Of a stretch of DNA of 61,345 bases, positions 17,431 through 25,699 are shown piece by piece (the stretch's first letter is position 1; the number at the start of each line of letters is the position of its first letter). The translations under genes and the position numbers were made by a program. Under the pieces are notes generated by a model. It saw only the letters and a list, made by a program, of their open reading frames with translations, was not told where the DNA came from and did not search any database. This DNA comes from a bacterium. Lineage in GTDB: Bacteria > Joyebacterota > Joyebacteria > Joyebacterales > Joyebacteraceae. The stretch lies in contig JAPEKQ010000014.1 in NCBI GenBank assembly GCA_029990205.1, positions 1 through 61,345 on the forward strand, read 5' to 3'.

Positions 17431-19162
17431 GTGTGATCACTCCTCTGCCGCTTCGACCGTCCACCTTCACGTGGAGGGGATGGTCCAGCCGGACGTGTCT
17501 CAAGAGATCCGACTCCGTCTCGGCGCGCTGTTCGTTGAGCCACGTCCAGTCGATACCGGGGGACGCGGAGTGGCTGACTGAGAGGTAGAGCACCTCGAAG
17601 CTGATCAGGTTGTGGAAGAAGTGCGAACCCTGGCTGAGATCGGGTGACATCTGGGGGAGCGTCGCCTCCACGATGACGGCGGCTCCGCTGATCTGCGCCC
17701 AGTCGACCGGGACGCCGAGCCACGGGTCCGAGCTGCCCCACCGACCGAATCCTATCAGCAGGTACGGTCTGTTCTCTGCGGCCAGCTGTCGGTTGATGCC
17801 GTCAAGTTCGGCGGCGATCGCCGGCGTGTGGCGCGCTTCGAACGCCTCGGGGCGGAGGTAGACGACGTCGTGGATGCTGTCGCGGATCCCGTTGCCCATC
17901 GAGTTCACCGAGGCGACGAGCCCGTCGGACGAGGCGAGTTCCTCATCGTCGATCTCGATCGTTGCCCGCGCAACCATCATGGGGCGCGCCTGGAGGAACC
18001 CGAAACGAGGTCGCTTGCGACCGAGCGGATCCAGCGAGATCGCGAACTCGATCTCGACCTCCTTCTCGAGCGCCTCCTCCGAGAGCTCGAGCAGTCGACG
18101 GACGAGACGGTTGACCGGGAGGGTGTCATACGTGAGCACCGGCGCGAAGTCGATGACGCGGGCGCCCGCTCCCGACAGTCCCGGCCGAAGGCGGTCCGAG
18201 GTCGGATCGTAGCTCGAGACGATATTGTCGAGAATGCCGTCGTACTCGGCATCCTTGATCTCTGCCTGCACCAGGTACTCGATCTCGTTGACCGGGTCGT
18301 GCGGGGGAGGTGAACCCATGTTGACGGCCCAGAAGCCGGTCTGCGTGTTGTTCATCAGATCGTTGAGGCCGTTGTAGGGCGCCGGGGCCTTGGGGTAGCG
18401 TGGGCAGTAGGTCCACGCGAGCCCGCCGTCGACTATCTGTCTGCCGAGTCCGAGCGCCAAGTCTACCACACCGTCCTCCGGCTTCGCCCGGAGCGTCGGG
18501 TAGTAGCTGTAGGAACGGCCGACGCCTGAGATCGCCGGATAGAACCGTTCGTTCAATCGGTGCCCGACGACCTCCTGGATGATGACGGCCATCTTCTCAT
18601 CGCGGAGCGACCTCCCGACCGAGCCGATGTAACTCTTCGGTCCGCGGAAGAACGTCGATGCGTAGACGAACTTGACGGCCTCGACAAGGCGGTGGAATCG
18701 CGTGTCGGGGTCGGGCAGATTGTTCGGGATCATCTTCGTCCCGTAGACGCCTGCGAACGGATGCGAGAGCGCGTCCTCGAGAAGGCTCGACGACCGGACG
18801 GCGAGCGGTGTATGGAGTCCCGCCGAGATCGACATCAGGTCGCCGACGAACTCCGCCGGGAGCTCCGCGTGTTGGAAGTCCAGCGCGATCCGCTCGTCGC
18901 TCTCGTCGCTCAGGGCGATGTCGTAGAGGTCGTTCCGCGACATGAAGTCGTCGAAGAGCTCGGTCGTGAGGACGGTGAGCGTCGGGATGCTGACATCGAT
19001 CGATGGGAACTCGTCGGGGGAGAGACGTGAGAGAACGGCGTCCCGGACCAGAAGGAGGCCGGCGGCCTTGCCTCCGATCTCACCCTTGCCGATCCTGGTG
19101 AACGTCTGTTCCCCGCCGAGGAAGGTGCGGTTGAACCGTGGAAGCTGCGACGCGTTCGGCAT
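17423..19162 (-). CDS. PEP/pyruvate-binding (PPDK N-terminal-like) protein, paralogue of its neighbour
   Basis: A 579-residue protein that is almost only the ATP-binding module of PEP synthase/PPDK, plus an extra C-terminal domain. It has Gly-Gly-Lys-Ala-Ala-Gly at about residues 30-35, Val-Arg-Ser-Ser-Ser-Leu-Leu-Glu-Asp near 120, Ile-Gln-Glu-Val-Val-Gly near 200 and Phe-Leu-Gln-Ala-Arg-Pro near 390. After the Gln-Ala-Arg-Pro motif a complete PEP synthase would continue into a histidine swivel domain. Instead there is the domain also present in the downstream protein (Gly-Phe-Gly-Arg-Trp-Gly-Ser, then Gly-Ser-His-Phe-Phe-His-Asn-Leu). An AGGGGG ribosome binding site precedes the ATG. It is the first gene of a two-gene operon. 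It is 111 bases downstream of glutamate dehydrogenase, which may belong to the same unit. Confidence 0.85.
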   Translation of the reverse strand: MPNASQLPRFNRTFLGGEQTFTRIGKGEIGGKAAGLLLVRDAVLSRLSPDEFPSIDVSIPTLTVLTTELFDDFMSRNDLYDIALSDESDERIALDFQHAELPAEFVGDLMSISAGLHTPLAVRSSSLLEDALSHPFAGVYGTKMIPNNLPDPDTRFHRLVEAVKFVYASTFFRGPKSYIGSVGRSLRDEKMAVIIQEVVGHRLNERFYPAISGVGRSYSYYPTLRAKPEDGVVDLALGLGRQIVDGGLAWTYCPRYPKAPAPYNGLNDLMNNTQTGFWAVNMGSPPPHDPVNEIEYLVQAEIKDAEYDGILDNIVSSYDPTSDRLRPGLSGAGARVIDFAPVLTYDTLPVNRLVRRLLELSEEALEKEVEIEFAISLDPLGRKRPRFGFLQARPMMVARATIEIDDEELASSDGLVASVNSMGNGIRDSIHDVVYLRPEAFEARHTPAIAAELDGINRQLAAENRPYLLIGFGRWGSSDPWLGVPVDWAQISGAAVIVEATLPQMSPDLSQGSHFFHNLISFEVLYLSVSHSASPGIDWTWLNEQRAETESDLLRHVRLDHPLHVKVDGRSGRGVITHV

Positions 19163-19273
19163 CGTGCGCGCCCCCTGTTGGTTCCGGGAGAAAGGCGGGG
19201 CACCCGAGCGGGCGCCCCGCCCCTTGTCTTGCTTCGGTTCCGGCCGCGACCCGGATGGGTCGCCGGCGTCGGA

Positions 19274-20563
19274 CTAGATCCAGCCTCGCTGACGGCAGGC
19301 CTCGGCCACGCGGTTGATCGACACGACATACGCGGCGTCGCGCATGTACATGTTCTGCTTGCGGGCCAACTCGCTCACCGCCGAGTACGCGGCCGTCATC
19401 TTCACATCGAGCTTACCGAGAACCTCATCCTTTTCCCAGAAGTAGTTCATGTTGCTCTGGACCTGCTCGAAGTAGCTGCAGGTAACGCCGCCGGCGTTCG
19501 CGAGGAAGTCGGGGATCACGTGGATTCCGCGCTCGTGGATGACCTTGTCCGCGTCAGGCGTCGTCGGGCCGTTGGCTCCCTCCGCGATGATCTTCACGCG
19601 CTTGCTGATCTTCTCGACGTTCTCGGCCGTGATCGAGTTCTCGAGGGCCGAGGGGATGAGGATGTCGACATCCTGATCGATCCAGACATCACCGGGGAGA
19701 ACCTCGTAGCCGAGATCCTTCGCCTTCGCCTGGTCGATGCCGCCGAATCGATCGGTGATGCTCTGAAGCTGCGGGAGATCGATGCCGTCCATCTTGCGGA
19801 ACACGTACGCGCACTGATCCTTCTGGTCCCAGCATGAGACGCTGATGACCTTGCCGCCCATCTGGGTGTAGAGCTCGATGGCGTACTGCGCGACGTTGCC
19901 GAAGCCCTGAACACCAGCGACGGTGTCGTTCGGCCGGATGTTCAGCTCCTTCAGCGCCTCGCGGATCGTGTAGACGACGCCGTACCCGGTCGCCTCGGTC
20001 CGGCCAAGCGAGCCGCCCATGCCAACCGGCTTGCCGGTGATGACGCCCGGGAAGTGTCCGCCCTGGATCTCCTCGAACTCGTCCATCATCCAGAGCATGT
20101 GCTGCGCGTTCGTCATGACATCGGGCGCGGGAACGTCGAGCACCGGGCCGATATTGCGCGCGAGCTGACGCGCGAAGCCGCGGCAGATCTGCTCCTGCTC
20201 ACGCATGCTCAGGTTGTGGGGATCGCAGATCACGCCACCCTTGCCGCCGCCAAGAGGAATGTCGACGACCGCGCACTTCCACGTCATCCACATCGACAGT
20301 GCACGCACGGTGTCGATCGTCTCCTGCGGGTGGAACCGGATGCCGCCCTTGCTCGGTCCGCGGGCGTCGTTGTGCTGACAACGGAAGCCCTGGAAGACCT
20401 GCACCGTCCCGTCGTCCATGTGGACCGGGATCGTGAAGTGGAACTCGCGCTGCGGCGTGCGCAGGAATGCGCGCGCGCCTTCGTCGAGACCGATGAGATC
20501 TGCGATGTGATCGAACTGCGCGCGAGCCATCTCGAACGCGTTGTACGCGCCGTTGCTGGCCAT
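19274..20563 (-). CDS. Glu/Leu/Phe/Val dehydrogenase (glutamate dehydrogenase type)
   Basis: A 429-residue hexameric-type amino-acid dehydrogenase, most likely glutamate dehydrogenase, interconverting glutamate and 2-oxoglutarate plus ammonia. Visible motifs are the substrate-site Gly-Gly-Ile-Arg-Phe-His, the catalytic-Lys stretch Pro-Leu-Gly-Gly-Gly-Lys-Gly-Gly near residues 105-112, Pro-Ala-Pro-Asp-Val and Thr-Gly-Lys-Pro in the catalytic half. The Rossmann fold follows with Gly-Phe-Gly-Asn-Val, then Glu-Gly-Ala-Asn-Gly-Pro-Thr-Thr and the Ala-Asn-Ala-Gly-Gly-Val signature. I moved the start to 20563 because AAGGAGG sits seven bases upstream. A good -35/-10 pair lies 137 bases further up. 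Cofactor preference (NAD or NADP) cannot be settled by eye. Confidence 0.95.
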   Translation of the reverse strand: MASNGAYNAFEMARAQFDHIADLIGLDEGARAFLRTPQREFHFTIPVHMDDGTVQVFQGFRCQHNDARGPSKGGIRFHPQETIDTVRALSMWMTWKCAVVDIPLGGGKGGVICDPHNLSMREQEQICRGFARQLARNIGPVLDVPAPDVMTNAQHMLWMMDEFEEIQGGHFPGVITGKPVGMGGSLGRTEATGYGVVYTIREALKELNIRPNDTVAGVQGFGNVAQYAIELYTQMGGKVISVSCWDQKDQCAYVFRKMDGIDLPQLQSITDRFGGIDQAKAKDLGYEVLPGDVWIDQDVDILIPSALENSITAENVEKISKRVKIIAEGANGPTTPDADKVIHERGIHVIPDFLANAGGVTCSYFEQVQSNMNYFWEKDEVLGKLDVKMTAAYSAVSELARKQNMYMRDAAYVVSINRVAEACRQRGWI

Positions 20564-20919
20564 GCTGCTCCTCCTTGGAGTGGACTCTCTCCTGGCGCGA
20601 CGACACCTTTGTCGAGCGTCACCTGAGCCCCGAACCTGTGACAGTTGCTGCTGGGAAATACCTGAGCGGCCTGCCACTTACCCTGCAAGCCAACTAACAA
20701 GTCTAGTCCCGCTCCAATGGGAGTGCAATCGTTACTCGGGGAGTTTTTTCAGGCGCGTTGCTGGTTGGCGCCGCCGCCTCAACGAGCCCTGGTCAGGAAC
20801 GTCGGGGGATGCGTCCACCACCGTGACACAGGGTGCACGGCCGCTTGACCGCCGGCTCCGGGGCGTGCTATCTCTTGCCCTGTGGCGGTCTTTCTCGGGC
20901 ATTATCGAGGGCGGGTACT
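20564..20919. other. Divergent regulatory region between glutamate dehydrogenase and sulfatase-like gene
   Basis: Contains a clear minus-strand promoter at 20700-20728 driving the dehydrogenase with a leader of about 130 bases. On the plus strand a weaker candidate, TTGACC at 20845-20850 with an 18-base spacer and TATCTC, could serve the sulfatase-like gene. I recognise no riboswitch fold in the long leader. Confidence 0.45.
20700..20728 (-). promoter_or_regulatory. Sigma70-type promoter for glutamate dehydrogenase
   Basis: On the minus strand TTGCAC (20723-20728), a 17-base spacer and TAGACT (20700-20705). Each box matches four of six consensus bases or better with ideal spacing. Confidence 0.6.
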
Positions 20920-22332
20920 GTGAGAGCTATTGGACGCGGGCGCGGAGTCTGGGCGGGAGTCGTGATCACGGCAGTCGTGTCGGCCGCGCTGCTCCTTCTC
21001 GCCTCCTGCGCCGAGCCACCGCAGGGACCGAACATCGTCGTCGTTGTGCTCGACACGGTCCGTGTGGACCGGACCGGCGCGGGTGACGGGTCCAGCGTCA
21101 CGCCGGCGCTCGACGCGCTCGGTGAGGAGGGCATCGTGTTCACACGCGCCTGGGCGAACGCCCCGTGGACCGTTCCGTCGCACGCATCGATCTTCACAGG
21201 GCGTCTCCCGTCATCACATCAGTGCACGGGCCGCAGGTTCGCGTTTCTCCCGGGAACGCCGACCTTCGCGGAGCTTCTCGCCGAGAAGGGGTACGAGACC
21301 ACGGCGTTCTTCTCAAACCCGTGGCTCTCGAATCGCCTGACCGGGATGCTCGTCGGCTTCGATGAGCGGTTCTCCGAGACCGGTGAGGGGGCGGACATCC
21401 TCAACTTGACCGACCAGGGTGGCGCGAGGACGCTCGCGAACGTCTCACGGTGGCTGGACGGACGCCGCGGCGGCCGGCCGTTCCTTGTGTTCGTCAACTT
21501 CCTCGAGGCGCACCTGCCGTACGATCCGCCCGACGACTACCGCGCGGAGTTCCTCGCGGATGAGCCGCCGGAGTTCGTCGTGACGACGAGCTGGGCGCAG
21601 CGGCACAACGCGCGGGTTTCGACGGCGACAGATGAGGAACTCGAGCGCGCGGCGCGCCTCTATGATGGCGACGTCAACATGTCGGACCGTTATCTCGGTG
21701 AGCTTCTGAGGCAGCTGCGGGAGCACGGTCTCTACGAGGACACCGTGATCATTGTGACATCCGATCACGGGGAGAATCTCGGCGACCACGGCTTCCTCGA
21801 CCATCAGTTCGGTGTCTTCGAGACGCTTATCGAGGTCCCGCTCGTCGTGCGGGCGCCCGGGACCGTACGGCCCGGGTGGTCGGACGATCCGGTGATGCTC
21901 ACGGACATCTACGACACCGTGCTGGATCTGGCGGACGTCGTCGACGCGCCCGAGACACCACACAGCCGTTCGCTCGTCTCCGGTTCATTCGAGAGGGCAC
22001 GGCCGCAGATCGCCGAGTACACCGGCGCGAATCATGAGCTCATCAAGCATCTCGGGAACCTCAACCCGAGTCTCGATCTCACCCGGTATCAGACCGCGTT
22101 CGCGAAAGTGCGCGTCGAGGGTCTCGAACTCACCGTTGGTTCCGACGGCTCGCTCGAGCTGTATGACCTGGAGGGTGACGCGGGGCGAACCGTGAATCGC
22201 GCGGGGGCGGACCCGAGCACAGTGGATGAGCTTCGTGCGCTGTTGCCTGCCGGGGAGTGGGGCGAGTCGACCGATGTCGAGATCGACGAGGAGACGCGCG
22301 ACCAGCTCCGGTCGCTCGGGTACATCGAGTAG
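20920..22332 (+). CDS. Sulfatase/alkaline-phosphatase-superfamily lipoprotein
   Basis: About 470 residues with a lipoprotein signal (Leu-Leu-Leu-Leu-Ala-Ser-Cys, Cys30) and an alkaline-phosphatase-superfamily sulfatase-like domain. Metal ligands are suggested by Val-Leu-Asp-Thr-Val-Arg (Asp45) and Ser-Asp-His-Gly-Glu near residue 285. At the nucleophile position, where sulfatases have Cys/Ser-x-Pro-Ser-Arg, it has Thr84-Val-Pro-Ser-His88. It therefore lacks the formylglycine precursor, and Thr is the nucleophile used by phosphoethanolamine/phosphoglycerol transferases of this superfamily. A phosphatase or head-group transferase activity is as likely as a sulfatase. The start is uncertain: GTG 20920 has only a weak GAGGG nearby, and an upstream ATG at 20833 would add 29 residues before the signal. 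Confidence 0.8.
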   Translation: MRAIGRGRGVWAGVVITAVVSAALLLLASCAEPPQGPNIVVVVLDTVRVDRTGAGDGSSVTPALDALGEEGIVFTRAWANAPWTVPSHASIFTGRLPSSHQCTGRRFAFLPGTPTFAELLAEKGYETTAFFSNPWLSNRLTGMLVGFDERFSETGEGADILNLTDQGGARTLANVSRWLDGRRGGRPFLVFVNFLEAHLPYDPPDDYRAEFLADEPPEFVVTTSWAQRHNARVSTATDEELERAARLYDGDVNMSDRYLGELLRQLREHGLYEDTVIIVTSDHGENLGDHGFLDHQFGVFETLIEVPLVVRAPGTVRPGWSDDPVMLTDIYDTVLDLADVVDAPETPHSRSLVSGSFERARPQIAEYTGANHELIKHLGNLNPSLDLTRYQTAFAKVRVEGLELTVGSDGSLELYDLEGDAGRTVNRAGADPSTVDELRALLPAGEWGESTDVEIDEETRDQLRSLGYIE

Positions 22333-22360
22333 GCGGCCTGGCGCCTGACGCGCGACCCGC

Positions 22361-24544
22361 TCAGCAGAGCGCGTCCCGCACGCTTTCCAGGAGTCCTCTG
22401 ATCGAGTACGGCTTGCACAGGAACGGGATACCCAGTTCCCGGGGGTGGCTGTTGCTCGCTCTCCGGTCGGGGTAGCCGCTCGCCAGCAGCATCCTCACGT
22501 CCGAACCGCGCGCCATGATCTCCTCGGCGAGTTCGATCCCGCTCTTCCCGGGGAGCACGATGTCGCTGAAGACCATGTCGAAATCGGCGTCGTTGCCGTC
22601 GAGCAGCTCGATCGCCTCCTCGGCGCTCTCGACATCCGTGATCTCGTATCCGAAGTGCCTCAGAGCGTGCGCGGCGAAGTCGCGGACGACGGTCTCGTCC
22701 TCGACCAGGAGGATCCTGCTTCCGACACCGGTGTTCCGCTCCTCATCGATGCCGTCCGAGCGCATGTCTGGCGCAGGCTCCGGCTCAGGCTCCGGAATCA
22801 CGGGCAGGTAGATATTGAACGTCGTGCCGTGGCCAGGTTCCGTGTTCGTCTTGATCCACCCGCCGTGCTGCTCGACGATACCGAACACCACCGAGAGTCC
22901 GAGCCCCGTCCCGACGCCGGGCTCCTTCGTTGTGAAGAACGGCTCGAAGATATGGTCGAGCGTGTCACGATCGATCCCCGTCCCGGTGTCCGCGACCGAG
23001 AGGCAGACGCAGTCGCAGGGCTCGTCGTCGATCCCGACGGCGTGCTCGACGTTCTCCGGCATCGCGGCTCTTGTCGTGATCGTCAGGGTGCCGGCGTCTC
23101 CCATGGCGTCGCGTGCATTCACGGCGAGGTTCAGGATGACCTGTTCTATCTGAGATCCGTCGACCTCCACGTGACCGAGGTCGGCGGCGAGACACGTCTT
23201 GAGATTGATGCCCTCGCTGACCAGACATCCGAGAATGTCGCCCATGTTCAGGACGATCGTACTGAGGTCCTCAGAGGACAGCGAGAGCGGCTGCTTCCGG
23301 CTGAACGCCAGGAGCTGCTGAGTGAGGCCGGCGGCCTTGCCCGACGCGTCGATGACCGACTCGAGCATGGGGGCTGCGGGCGTCTCGCGGTCGATGTGCG
23401 ACTTCGCGAGCTCGGCGTAGCCGGATATTGCGGTCAGGAGATTGTTGAAGTCGTGAGCGATCCCACCGGCGAGGAGTCCAACGGCCTCCATCTTCTGTGA
23501 CTGCCGGAGCTGCTCATCCTTGATGGCGAGGTCGCGCTGCGCCTCCATCAGCTGTGTGATGTCGATACTCAACGCGATGACGCCGATCGTGCTCCCGTCC
23601 CGGTCACGGTACGGGATGCGGTCGGTCTGGACCCATCGCTTCTCGGACGAGAACTCGACCGTGCCGATCGCCGTGCGCTTCGGGCGCCCGGTCGCGATCA
23701 CCTCGGCGTCGATGGCCTGGCCGGACTCGGAGGCGTTGCTGACGATCTCGGAGAGCTTGCGTCCCGTCCACTGTTCGGCCGGGATGTGAGCCAGGTCGGC
23801 GGTCGCCTTGTTGACGCGAATGTAGCGGCCGTGCTTGTCCTTGTATGAGATGTACGCGGGGACCGAGTCGAGGATCGTCTGAAGCTCCTCGCGCTGCTGT
23901 TCGAGCGACTCGGAGGTCTCGATTCCACGGACGGCGAATCCGATATCCTCGGCGACCTCCTGGAGCAGAGCGAACTCCTCGTCGTCCCAGATCACCTCGG
24001 CGCCCGGTGTGACCAGAAGCTCCCCGAGCTTCGATCCGGCGCACTCGATGGGGACGCACACCGCCTCCAGTTCATCCACCTCGCGCTGTTCCTCCGGGTC
24101 GTCGCTCAGATCGGATCGACCCGTCGGCACGCCGCCGATGTGGACCTCGACCCGCCGGTATCCGAGTCCCTCGACGAGTGTCTCGCAGGACCTTCGGGAG
24201 AGGACTCGTCGGTCCGTCTCTCGGGTGATGATCTGATTGACGGACCGGACCGACCGTACGACATTGTCCAGCCGGACCGCGCGAGCCGTCGTCCGCTCGA
24301 GGCGCTGCACCATTCGGGAGATGATGAATCCGGCGATGAGGAATGCGCCGATGATCGTCGCTCTGCTGTAGATCTCCCGCGGGGGGACGTTGAGGAACAG
24401 GTGCTCCGGATAGGTCTTGCCCGCGTAGAAGTAGAAGTCGAGGGCGGCCTGCATGACCCACGCGAAGATGCCCGCGAAGACGGCGAGTATGATCGCCTGG
24501 TGCTCGGGGCGCGCACGCGGTGTGCAGAAGCGCCTGAACGTCAT
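22361..24544 (-). CDS. Hybrid sensor histidine kinase (TM-GAF-PAS-HisKA-HATPase-REC)
   Basis: A 727-residue membrane sensor kinase. Two N-terminal transmembrane helices (about 17-41 and 62-78) are followed by a GAF-like domain (about 90-210), a PAS domain (about 215-335) and a HisKA dimerisation domain with His364 in Gly-Gly-Ile-Ala-His-Asp-Phe-Asn-Asn-Leu-Leu. The HATPase domain shows Asp-Thr-Gly-Thr-Gly-Ile and Gly-Thr-Gly-Leu-Gly-Leu-Ser. A receiver domain begins near residue 610 (Leu-Leu-Val-Glu-Asp-Glu) with phosphoacceptor Asp661 in Phe-Ser-Asp-Ile-Val-Leu-Pro and Lys in Cys-Lys-Pro-Tyr. No separate response regulator is adjacent, so the output partner is elsewhere. The start at 24544 follows GGAGG; the frame runs further upstream without support. 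Confidence 0.92.
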   Translation of the reverse strand: MTFRRFCTPRARPEHQAIILAVFAGIFAWVMQAALDFYFYAGKTYPEHLFLNVPPREIYSRATIIGAFLIAGFIISRMVQRLERTTARAVRLDNVVRSVRSVNQIITRETDRRVLSRRSCETLVEGLGYRRVEVHIGGVPTGRSDLSDDPEEQREVDELEAVCVPIECAGSKLGELLVTPGAEVIWDDEEFALLQEVAEDIGFAVRGIETSESLEQQREELQTILDSVPAYISYKDKHGRYIRVNKATADLAHIPAEQWTGRKLSEIVSNASESGQAIDAEVIATGRPKRTAIGTVEFSSEKRWVQTDRIPYRDRDGSTIGVIALSIDITQLMEAQRDLAIKDEQLRQSQKMEAVGLLAGGIAHDFNNLLTAISGYAELAKSHIDRETPAAPMLESVIDASGKAAGLTQQLLAFSRKQPLSLSSEDLSTIVLNMGDILGCLVSEGINLKTCLAADLGHVEVDGSQIEQVILNLAVNARDAMGDAGTLTITTRAAMPENVEHAVGIDDEPCDCVCLSVADTGTGIDRDTLDHIFEPFFTTKEPGVGTGLGLSVVFGIVEQHGGWIKTNTEPGHGTTFNIYLPVIPEPEPEPAPDMRSDGIDEERNTGVGSRILLVEDETVVRDFAAHALRHFGYEITDVESAEEAIELLDGNDADFDMVFSDIVLPGKSGIELAEEIMARGSDVRMLLASGYPDRRASNSHPRELGIPFLCKPYSIRGLLESVRDALC

Positions 24545-25004
24545 TGCGTACCTCCGTCTGCCGCGCACCCACCGTGGCTCGAGTCGCCGCGGTCGGGGAG
24601 TGGGCGCGCGTGGCATGCGGCGGAACCGCCGCTGGTGTGCCGCTCTTCCACTGCTGCACGATAAAGCAAGGTGTGTGCCAGTAGTCATAGTGGATGCCCG
24701 TACTTCTTCGCTGATAATGGGCCTCGAGACGCGCCCATCCAGGAGCCCTGCCGCACGGGCACTGTCATGCAGGCGCCTCGCAAGGTGCATCTTGACGACG
24801 GGGGCGCAATCAGCGATAATCGTGAGTGTAGCTCAGTGATGGTTTGGGGGTGGGAATCGCATTCCGCCTGCAGAATCTGCAGTGCGCTCCGCTCTTCCAG
24901 GCAGCTGCGCGCATCATAATGAGTGAGCCGCGACGCGGGCGGGCACGCCTCAGGCGCCTGCTCCGGGTTTCGTTTCGGTACCGCGCCTGTCACAGGAGAG
25001 GAAC
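24545..25004. other. Divergent intergenic region (460 bp)
   Basis: Lies between the histidine kinase and the orphan Cys-rich gene. I see no gene. It contains GCGGCGG/CCGCCGC (24617-24632) and two adjacent short palindromes at about 24853-24882 (GGAAT-CGC-ATTCC, then CTGCAG-AAT-CTGCAG), which may be operator sites. No promoter is convincing by eye. Confidence 0.4.
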
Positions 25005-25628
25005 GTGAGCACGAATCCTTCACACAAAGCGCCCCACCGGGTCTCCGACGGGGAGATCGTGGCCAGCGGGCTGATGGAGTCGACGCTCGATCTCTGCCAG
25101 CTCCGGTGGATCGACGAGGCCGTCTCAGGGTTGAATCGCTTCGAGCGTCTCGTGCGGTTCGTGAATGCGAAGAGACTCGGGCTGATCCGTCGCTCCCGCG
25201 TTGTGCTCTCACGCGCGTCTTCGGTCCAGCCCCAGCCGTACGGCGGCCGCGCCGACTGGGTCGATCTCGCCGACGGCACATCGCGGCCGCTTGCTCCGAG
25301 GAAGCTCCCGGGGATGGGACTGCGCGCGGGGGACCTGGTCGAGATCCTGGCGCGCGACGAGATCGCGAAGACGCTCGACGACAACGGGAAGACCGGTGGC
25401 CTCAAGTTCCTCCGTCCTATGGAGGACTACTGCGGCAGACGGATGCGCGTGCTCAAGCCGGTGCGGCGCATCCTCGACGAACATGATCACGTGATGCGGA
25501 AGATCGCGAGGACCGTGGTGCTCGAAGGTGGTGTCTGCCACGGACGCGGCATCTACGGTCGCGAGGGATGCGACCGCTGCTGCTACTTCTTCTGGAAGGA
25601 AGATTGGCTGAAGAAGGTCGACGAGTAG
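25005..25628 (+). CDS. Orphan Cys-motif protein, function unknown
   Basis: A 207-residue cytoplasmic protein without signal or membrane segment. A GTG start follows AGGAGAGG. The middle has an SH3/KOW-like opening, Gly-Leu-Arg-Ala-Gly-Asp-Leu-Val-Glu-Ile-Leu (about 105-115). The C-terminal 60 residues carry a dense Cys/aromatic motif: Gly-Gly-Val-Cys-His-Gly-Arg-Gly, Gly-Cys-Asp-Arg-Cys-Cys-Tyr-Phe-Phe-Trp-Lys-Glu-Asp-Trp-Leu. Four Cys in this spacing could bind a metal or iron-sulfur cluster. I recall similar uncharacterised proteins near biosynthetic or surface-polysaccharide clusters but cannot name a family. It stands alone, closed by a strong terminator. Confidence 0.75.
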   Translation: MSTNPSHKAPHRVSDGEIVASGLMESTLDLCQLRWIDEAVSGLNRFERLVRFVNAKRLGLIRRSRVVLSRASSVQPQPYGGRADWVDLADGTSRPLAPRKLPGMGLRAGDLVEILARDEIAKTLDDNGKTGGLKFLRPMEDYCGRRMRVLKPVRRILDEHDHVMRKIARTVVLEGGVCHGRGIYGREGCDRCCYFFWKEDWLKKVDE

Positions 25629-25656
25629 CCGGCGGTCAGCCGGGAGGGCAATAGCG

Positions 25657-25689
25657 GACGCCCCGCCGAGGCGGGGCGTCTTTCTGTTT
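25657..25689. terminator. Bidirectional terminator
   Basis: Perfect 10-bp stem GACGCCCCGC/GCGGGGCGTC (25657-25666 with 25671-25680), tetraloop CGAG, then TTTCTGTTT. It separates two convergent genes and can serve both. Confidence 0.88.
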
Positions 25690-25699
25690 GTGACCGCTA

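Noticed and set aside
14248-19162. Annotating the ATP-grasp pair as PEP synthase or PPDK
   Set aside because: The catalytic histidine swivel domain and PEP-binding barrel are not visible, so calling either gene ppsA or ppdK would overstate the evidence.
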